Made by a program: the position numbers and the translations under genes
Part shown: positions 44,805 to 50,352 of the stretch, in pieces
How positions within the stretch are numbered: the stretch's first letter is position 1
Layout: the number at the start of each line of letters is the position of its first letter
Notes under the pieces: generated by a model
Seen by the model: the letters and a program-made list of their open reading frames with translations, nothing else
Databases searched by the model: none
Told to the model about the DNA's origin: nothing
Source: an uncultured Pirellulaceae bacterium
Lineage (GTDB): Bacteria > Planctomycetota > Planctomycetia > Pirellulales > Pirellulaceae
DNA length: 50,352 nt
Reading direction: 5' to 3'
NCBI GenBank assembly: GCA_905480235.1
Contig: CAJQPP010000014.1
Location: 1-50,352 of the forward strand

Positions 44805-45184
44805 TGGTTTATTGGGCCGGTGACAAGGACTTTGCGGGCCGATCCAGTGGTAAAAAGCTGGTTTTTATAAGAGTCAACTCAAACCTCAAAGTCAAAGAAG
44901 CAACTCGACACTAAAGGACTAAACGCTCAAAGTTCCCATTAATACCCACAGACAAATATAAGGTTAGAATTCCCCCGCAAGTAAAGCTCGAGGGGTTGAG
45001 CAAAAAAGACCGATTACCATGCGGCAGAGTTAAACCCTCACTCGCCCTCTGCGCGACAAATTTCCTTTAAAAGGCTGAATAAAACACCCGAAATAACGCA
45101 TTTGCAGCGCATTCCAGCAAGACTTAACAAGTCGCCCATTTTGGCTACTCGAAAATCGATCAGGCAATTGCTAGGATTCCGATC

Positions 45185-47836
45185 ATGAGCGATGCAAAAA
45201 AACTTTCCCCAATGATGCAGCAGTTCGAGCAAGCGAAAATTGCCTGCGGCAATGCTGTGCTGCTGTTCCGTATGGGTGATTTCTATGAGCTGTTTCGGGA
45301 CGACGCAAAAATCGCCGCGAAAGCTCTTGGTCTAACCCTCACTAGCCGCGATAAAAACTCCGCGAATCCGGTTCCCATGGCAGGGTTTCCCCATCATCAA
45401 TTGGATGGGTATCTTGCTAAGTTGATTCGCCAAGGACACCGTGTGGCCGTCTGCGAACAGGTTGAAGACCCGGCCACTGCCAAGGGCCTGGTAAAACGTG
45501 AAGTCACTCGCGTGGTGAGTCCCGGGACCATCACTGATCACGAACTGCTGGATCCTCGTGAAAGCAATTTTTTGGTGGCCATTGTCGCCACCAAGGTTGC
45601 CAAGGTAGAGACTCCGTCATTGGGAGTGGCCTGGATTGACATTTCAACCGGTGAATTCGTAGCCAGCCAAATTGCAAGCAACCGGTTGCTCGATTTCTTG
45701 GCGCGGCTTTGCCCTAGCGAAATCCTGTTACCTGAATCACTCGAGTTGGAAATTCCCGCATACTCCAATTCCCGCGAACCCGTAATCACGAGACAAGCGG
45801 ATTGGGTGTCGGCCACCAAGCACGCCAGTGATACGCTTTTGCGGCATTTCAAAACGGCTTCGCTAGATGGTTTTGGTTTTGGCGAAGAAGATGTCGTTGC
45901 GTTGCGAGCCGCCGGCGCCACCCTGCATTACATTTCAGAAAACCAACCTGCCGCGGTTGACTATGTCGACCAACTTGTACCGTGGTCGCCTGGCACTTCG
46001 ATGGAAATTGACCAGGCCACTTGGAGGAGCCTGGAGATCACCCGTACCATTCGCAATGGTCAACGTGAAGGCTCCTTGTTTGATATGATCGACCGCACGG
46101 TCACCTCCATGGGGTCACGCCAACTCGGCGCTTGGTTGTTGCAGCCGCTGATTTGTGACATCGCTATTGGGGAGCGCCAAAACGCCGTCGAGGAACTGGT
46201 TCAGGCAACATCTCGTCGCAAGGCATTGCGTGATAAGCTGAAAGGAATCTACGACATCCAACGGCTCTTGTCTCGCCTAACTTCCGGGAGAGCGAGTCCA
46301 CGTGATTTGGGAAGTATTCAAAAAACCTTGGCGACGTTCCCCGGGCTTAAATCGCTCTTGGCCGAAAGTCGCGCGCGGACGCTTCAAAAAATTGAGGCCG
46401 ATTTGGACCTTTGCCCTGATCTGTTTAAACAACTCGATGCGGGTCTCGAAGAAAGCTGTCCTCTCTCGCCCAAGGATGGAGGATTTATCAAAGCAGGATA
46501 CCGTCCTGAGCTCGATCAATTCCGGGAGTTAGCGGCGGGCGGAAAAAAATGGATCGCCTCTTACCAACAACAAATATCTGAAGAGACCGGAATCCCCAGC
46601 ATCAAGGTCGGTTTCAACAAAGTCTTCGGCTACTACTTGGAAGTCACCCACCTCCATCGAGATAAGGTGCCTGACTCCTTTATCCGCAAGCAAACGCTGA
46701 AAAACGCTGAGCGATTTATCACGCCTGAACTCAAGGAGTATGAGGACAAGGTCCTATCGGCCGATGAAAGAGCCAAATCGCTTGAGTATGATACCTTTTG
46801 TGAATTACGTGATTCGGTAGCCGCTTACCTTCCACGTTTAAAGTCAAATGCCGAGTTGATCGCTCGCCTGGACGCTTTGGCCGCGCTGTCGGAACTCGCC
46901 ACCAGCCAAAATTATGTCCGACCGCAAATGACGAAGGATGCAATCGTCAATATCGTCGATGGACGTCACCCCGTTCTGGATATCACCGAAGCGCTCGGTA
47001 CGTTCGTGCCAAATTCCACATGCTTGGATGAAGACCAAGGATTAATCCACTTAATCACCGGCCCCAACATGGCTGGTAAAAGCACTTACATCAGGCAGAC
47101 AGCCTTAATTGTCTTATTAGCTCACATCGGCAGCTTTGTGCCAGCCAGCGCAGCAACGATTGGAATTACCGACCGCCTATTTGCTCGAGTTGGCGCCAGC
47201 GATGAACTGTCTCGCGGGCAAAGTACATTTATGGTGGAGATGACGGAAACGGCAAGGATTTTAAATACCGCCACGCCGAGAAGCCTCGTAATCCTCGATG
47301 AAATCGGGCGGGGTACCAGCACCTACGATGGCGTCTCCTTGGCTTGGGCAATTGTCGAATATCTCCATGAGAGTATTGGTTGCCGAACGATGTTCGCGAC
47401 CCACTATCATGAATTGACGAAACTTGAAGATACGCTCTCGAGCGTGGTTAATTACAATGTGGTCGTCAAAGAGTGGCAGGACGAGATCGTATTCCTGCAC
47501 AAAATTGAGCCCGGTGCTGCTGATAAGAGCTACGGCATTCACGTCGCAAAACTGGCAGGTGTCCCTGCTTGGGTAAATCGGCGCGCCGAACAAATCCTTA
47601 CCCAACTGGAAAACACTCAATCGGAACCCGTGGATGTACAGCGTGCCGCCGATCATCCCGATAATGGTGAAATTCAATTGACCCTATTTGGTGCGGCCAC
47701 CCACCCTTTAATCGACAAGATCAAACGTATCGACACCAACCACGTGACGCCTATGGGAGCACTTGAAATGCTGAATCAGTGGCGTGAAGAGTTGACCGAT
47801 GAGAACGCCAAAACACCGGTTTCGCCCCCCAATTGA
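45185..47836 (+). CDS. mutS: DNA mismatch repair protein MutS
   Basis: MutS recognises mismatches and small loops and recruits MutL. The 883-residue length is typical of MutS1. The N-terminal mismatch-binding domain has the FYELF motif (in RMGDFYELF), with the Phe-x-Glu that stacks on the mispair. The connector, lever and clamp domains follow, and the ATPase has Walker A GPNMAGKST (near 627-635), Walker B in VILDEIGRGTSTYDG and the FATHYHEL signature. The C-terminal tail with ALEMLNQWREEL is the usual dimer/tetramer part. ATG at 45185 has AGGA 8 nt upstream. The small membrane protein gene begins 25 bp after its stop, so co-transcription is likely. Confidence 0.98.
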   Translation: MSDAKKLSPMMQQFEQAKIACGNAVLLFRMGDFYELFRDDAKIAAKALGLTLTSRDKNSANPVPMAGFPHHQLDGYLAKLIRQGHRVAVCEQVEDPATAKGLVKREVTRVVSPGTITDHELLDPRESNFLVAIVATKVAKVETPSLGVAWIDISTGEFVASQIASNRLLDFLARLCPSEILLPESLELEIPAYSNSREPVITRQADWVSATKHASDTLLRHFKTASLDGFGFGEEDVVALRAAGATLHYISENQPAAVDYVDQLVPWSPGTSMEIDQATWRSLEITRTIRNGQREGSLFDMIDRTVTSMGSRQLGAWLLQPLICDIAIGERQNAVEELVQATSRRKALRDKLKGIYDIQRLLSRLTSGRASPRDLGSIQKTLATFPGLKSLLAESRARTLQKIEADLDLCPDLFKQLDAGLEESCPLSPKDGGFIKAGYRPELDQFRELAAGGKKWIASYQQQISEETGIPSIKVGFNKVFGYYLEVTHLHRDKVPDSFIRKQTLKNAERFITPELKEYEDKVLSADERAKSLEYDTFCELRDSVAAYLPRLKSNAELIARLDALAALSELATSQNYVRPQMTKDAIVNIVDGRHPVLDITEALGTFVPNSTCLDEDQGLIHLITGPNMAGKSTYIRQTALIVLLAHIGSFVPASAATIGITDRLFARVGASDELSRGQSTFMVEMTETARILNTATPRSLVILDEIGRGTSTYDGVSLAWAIVEYLHESIGCRTMFATHYHELTKLEDTLSSVVNYNVVVKEWQDEIVFLHKIEPGAADKSYGIHVAKLAGVPAWVNRRAEQILTQLENTQSEPVDVQRAADHPDNGEIQLTLFGAATHPLIDKIKRIDTNHVTPMGALEMLNQWREELTDENAKTPVSPPN

Positions 47837-47861
47837 AGCATCCCTCAGTCACGAGAACAGC

Positions 47862-48440
47862 ATGGATCCCAAAGTCGTTCACACCGCCCAGAATAATACC
47901 GAAGCCGAGATTCTGAAGGGTTGGCTTGAAGAACAGGGCATCCAAGCCAAAGTCGTCAATGGCGAAATGAATAGTGGGGCTTTCGAGATCATCGAAACGG
48001 ATCCCCAAGTCATCGTGAATGCCGAGGATTGGGATAAAGCGACGGAGATCGTCGCCGCCTTTCAACAGGAGATGTCCCAACAACCAGACATGTCCGAGTT
48101 GTCGGACGCCGAAGGGCAATTTGATTGGCCCATGTGCCCCGTCTGCGATGAACTGAGGCTCGCACGTTGCGAAGGCTGTGGCAAAATCAGCAACGAATTT
48201 GCCGCTGAGGATTCACAATCCAAGGATCATGTGTTCTGCCCGCAATGCGACGAGACCAGCCGCATTACCTTTCTCGATCTTTGCAAATATTGCGAACATG
48301 ACTTTACTGGTGCGACACCCAACAAGGTAGCGATGACCGACGTGGACTCCACCAATGTCAACCGTGTCTTTATTTTAGTGGGTAGCCTCGCTGTCCTCAT
48401 CCTAGTGCTCACCATTTGGTTTCTGGTATTTATGAAATAA
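47862..48440 (+). CDS. DUF2007-type protein with four CxxC motifs and a C-terminal membrane helix
   Basis: This 192-residue protein has three parts. Residues 1-70 resemble DUF2007 (a PII-like 'putative signal transducing protein' fold): VHTAQNNTEAEILKGWLEEQ, then VIVNAEDWDKA. Residues 92-144 hold four CxxC pairs (CPVC 92-95, CEGC 103-106, CPQC 126-129, CKYC 141-144), probably two zinc ribbons. Residues ~169-190 are a single membrane helix (FILVGSLAVLILVLTIWFL). The frame opens earlier, inside mutS, at 47799, but ATG at 47862, 25 bp after the mutS stop, starts the recognisable fold. Its job is unknown; a membrane-tethered zinc-binding adaptor is the simplest reading. Confidence 0.85.
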   Translation: MDPKVVHTAQNNTEAEILKGWLEEQGIQAKVVNGEMNSGAFEIIETDPQVIVNAEDWDKATEIVAAFQQEMSQQPDMSELSDAEGQFDWPMCPVCDELRLARCEGCGKISNEFAAEDSQSKDHVFCPQCDETSRITFLDLCKYCEHDFTGATPNKVAMTDVDSTNVNRVFILVGSLAVLILVLTIWFLVFMK

Positions 48441-48647
48441 AAACCAGAAACTTGCCGAGACAACAGCTATAACGGAATCTAGGTGTTCTGCCCCTCGATT
48501 GGCGCGGCGCAGAAAACCTACAACCCGACTGCCGCTATGCCACAAGGCCCTCTCGTTTGGAGCCGATGATGGATAGGCGGGCATTGCCAACGGACGATCG
48601 TTACCGCAACCGCCTAAACGGAATCCAAAGTAGCGTAATTCAAGCAC

Positions 48648-49931
48648 ATGATCCAACGCTTCTGTCTTTACGGATTCCTCAAAAACCAACGGTATTTCGA
48701 ACCTTATTTCATGCTCGCGCTTTTGGCACATGAATTGAGTTTTTTTTGGATTGGCATGCTCTATGCTTGCCGCTCAGTCGCAATGAATTTTCTGGAAATT
48801 CCTTCCGGCGTGGTCGCTGATTCGTGGGGCCGTCGAGGGTGCATGATTTTTTCTTTCTTTGCCTACATTGCCAGTTTTTTATTGTTCGGCTTGGCACCCC
48901 ACTGGATTTGGTTTTTTCCGGCGATGGTGCTTTATGGCATCGGCGATTCTTTTCGAACCGGCACCCATAAGGCGATGATTTTTGAATGGTTGAGACTGCA
49001 GGGAAGAGAAGAAGAAAAAACGCGTGTCTACGGCATTACGCGCAGCTGGAGTAAATTTGGTTCCGCGGCTAGCGCTATCTTTGCAGCGATATTCGTGCTC
49101 GTAACCGGCGATTATCGGATGATCTTTTTGTTTGCAACCATCCCCTATGTCCTGAACATCATTAACTTCCTCGGTTACCCAAAATCTCTCGATGGAACCC
49201 ATACCCACCCAACGAAAAAACCCTCGCTTTCCGGTATCGCCAAGGACGCTATGGCCAGTGTGAAAAACACATTGAAACTTCGTCCCTTGCGGCGACTAAC
49301 TTTCGAATCCATGGCATGGGGAGGTGTGCTACAAGCCGTCAGAGACTATCTGCAACCGGCGCTCGCGGCATTGTTCATTGTCGCCACGTGGACAACGGTT
49401 AACTCCCAAGACCCTTACGGTTCGGCACAACAAAACCCTGGCGTTGTGATCCTGATCGCATTGGTTTACACACTGATGTTTCTAGCGAGTGGATGGGCCA
49501 GCCGGTCAGCACATCGTTGGGTATCAAAGTTTGGTACGGAAGCCAACGCAGCGCGTCGACTTTGGTTGTGGAACCTTGCACTTTACATCACGCTGATCGG
49601 ATTCGACCTCTGGGGAAGCACTGCGGTGGTGGCTTTGGTGTTAATAGCTCTGCTCATTTTACAAAACGTATGGCGTCCCATACTGATCAGCCGATTTGAC
49701 CAGTACGCCGATCCTGCCAAGGGTGCTACGGTTCTTTCCATCGAAAGTCAAAGTCAGCGATTCGCAACTTTTTTTGTCGCGCCCTTGGTCGGCTGGTCGA
49801 TCGACCATGTCGCGACCCAAGGTTTGCCGGGCAGTTTCTGGCCCATTGGATTAGTCGGTGCAATGGCTGCGTTTGCCATCCTGTGTAGCAGTGGTTCTGA
49901 AAACAAGCAGGCAGTTCAATTGGCGAAGTGA
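48648..49931 (+). CDS. Major facilitator superfamily transporter
   Basis: This 427-residue protein has about 12 hydrophobic segments and the MFS arrangement. Near residues 40-65 a loop reads EIPSGVVADSWGRRG, close to the conserved MFS motif between helices 2 and 3 (G-x-x-x-D-x-x-G-R-R). The central cytosolic loop is short and basic (HPTKKPSLSG). Its substrate cannot be deduced: the neighbours (mutS and the DUF2007 protein) give no pathway context. ATG at 48648 opens an N-terminal helix (FMLALLAHELSFFWIG); no clear Shine-Dalgarno is seen. A hairpin follows the stop (49945-49966) before rnpB, which is read from the opposite strand. Confidence 0.88.
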   Translation: MIQRFCLYGFLKNQRYFEPYFMLALLAHELSFFWIGMLYACRSVAMNFLEIPSGVVADSWGRRGCMIFSFFAYIASFLLFGLAPHWIWFFPAMVLYGIGDSFRTGTHKAMIFEWLRLQGREEEKTRVYGITRSWSKFGSAASAIFAAIFVLVTGDYRMIFLFATIPYVLNIINFLGYPKSLDGTHTHPTKKPSLSGIAKDAMASVKNTLKLRPLRRLTFESMAWGGVLQAVRDYLQPALAALFIVATWTTVNSQDPYGSAQQNPGVVILIALVYTLMFLASGWASRSAHRWVSKFGTEANAARRLWLWNLALYITLIGFDLWGSTAVVALVLIALLILQNVWRPILISRFDQYADPAKGATVLSIESQSQRFATFFVAPLVGWSIDHVATQGLPGSFWPIGLVGAMAAFAILCSSGSENKQAVQLAK

Positions 49932-49944
49932 GCGCTGCCGCGCC

Positions 49945-49966
49945 GCCGTTCCTTTTCGCGAACGGC
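49945..49966 (+). terminator. Hairpin after the MFS gene
   Basis: GCCGTTC (49945-49951) pairs with GAACGGC (49960-49966) around an 8-nt loop, 14 bp after the stop codon. No T-run follows, so this is a possible terminator only. Confidence 0.4.
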
Positions 49967-50079
49967 TAGATCCTCAGACCAACCGAAGCTTAAGTGCCCG
50001 CACCGAAAGGACCCTGCAGGCTGCGAGCTTGGTGGTGAAAGCCCGACGCGACCCTCCATTTCAAATTGGATCATCACAT

Positions 50080-50352
50080 TCAGGTCGATCTATAAGCCGG
50101 GTTCTGTGAGCGATTCGAAAACCACTCGATGTCCATTTATCTAGGATGACAATTGCTCGTCATCTCCAGCAGCCTACCCGGAAGTCATAGTGCCGCGAAC
50201 CACGACTGCTCCCTGTTTGACCTTGCTCCGGATGGGGTTTACATGGCCGACTGGGTCACCCCAATCGCCGGTGAGCTCTTACCTCACCGTTTCACCCTTA
50301 CCATTCCGACGAGTCGGATTTTGGCGGTTTACTTTCTGTTGCACTTGCCCTG
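50080..50352 (-). ncRNA. rnpB: RNase P RNA, 3' part, cut by the window edge
   Basis: On the minus strand this holds the universally conserved RNase P RNA segments in order: CAACAGAAAGTAAACCGCC, CCGGAGCAAGGTCAAACAGG, GGGTAGGCTGCTGGAG, CCTAGATAAATGG and, near the 3' end, ACAGAACCCGGCTTATAG. They match the bacterial A-type RNA closely. This ribozyme removes 5' leaders from tRNA precursors. The 5' portion lies beyond 50352. The exact 3' end is approximate. Confidence 0.96.

Larger units (their letters stand above)
44683..45184. other. Divergent region between BY-kinase and mutS
   Basis: This 502-bp region has no credible gene; the short frame covering part of it (to 44914) is not protein-like. 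It must hold the promoters of both genes. A possible minus-strand promoter is listed separately (44777-44804). AGGA at 45173-45176 is the Shine-Dalgarno of mutS. Confidence 0.55.

Overview
The window looks like an ordinary chromosomal segment of a planctomycete, most likely a marine member of the Pirellulaceae. This is inferred from gene content: a long FG-GAP/ASPIC protein, a secreted formylglycine-type sulfatase, an HTTM membrane protein, a VIT/von Willebrand A protein, a YG-tailed tyrosine autokinase, and several long secreted or Lys/Arg-tailed proteins of unknown function. Base composition is close to half G+C and looks even throughout. I see no insertion sequence, prophage, CRISPR array, rRNA or tRNA.

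Layout. 0.3-1.8 kb: two tandem paralogous metallophosphoesterases (minus). 2.1-5.8 kb: tsaB (plus) and tsaD (minus), two parts of the tRNA t6A machinery, flanking an HTTM membrane protein; a decamer-phased repeat lies upstream of the HTTM gene. 6.0-15.6 kb: a plus-strand run with a small unknown gene, a 1242-residue double FG-GAP/ASPIC protein, a 926-residue secreted protein and a secreted alpha/beta hydrolase. 15.7-24.1 kb: a Lys-rich-tailed membrane protein, an FAA-hydrolase-family enzyme, a PAS-GGDEF diguanylate cyclase, superoxide dismutase with a clear terminator, a Pro-rich lipoprotein, a secreted unknown and NAD kinase. 24.5-30.8 kb: a sulfatase, then the minus-strand cluster xseA-xseB-ispA-dxs (exonuclease VII plus early isoprenoid synthesis). 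30.8-38.5 kb: a TlpA-like thioredoxin lipoprotein, guaB overlapping a planctomycete-type unknown, and the VIT/vWA protein. 38.7-42.1 kb: an FmdB-type zinc ribbon, NAD(P)HX epimerase, a small fatty-acid-hydroxylase-family protein, a diadenylate cyclase with an extra N-terminal domain, and a HEAT-repeat lipoprotein. 42.3-49.9 kb: a Wzc-like BY-kinase divergent from mutS, a DUF2007/zinc-ribbon membrane protein and an MFS transporter. The right end is the 3' part of the RNase P RNA gene on the minus strand, cut by the window edge.

Most genes are housekeeping (t6A, NADP, IMP to XMP, isoprenoids, mismatch repair, RNase P, NADHX repair). Two nucleotide second-messenger synthases are encoded here, one for c-di-GMP and one probably for c-di-AMP. 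I found no convincing new multi-gene system. The best leads are the diadenylate cyclase (apparent pyruvate-kinase-C-like N-domain, RHY in place of RHR), the unassigned C-terminal domain of the diguanylate cyclase, the helically phased decamer array at 4611-4680, the YG tail of the BY-kinase, and the Cys-containing C-terminal domain of the protein after guaB.
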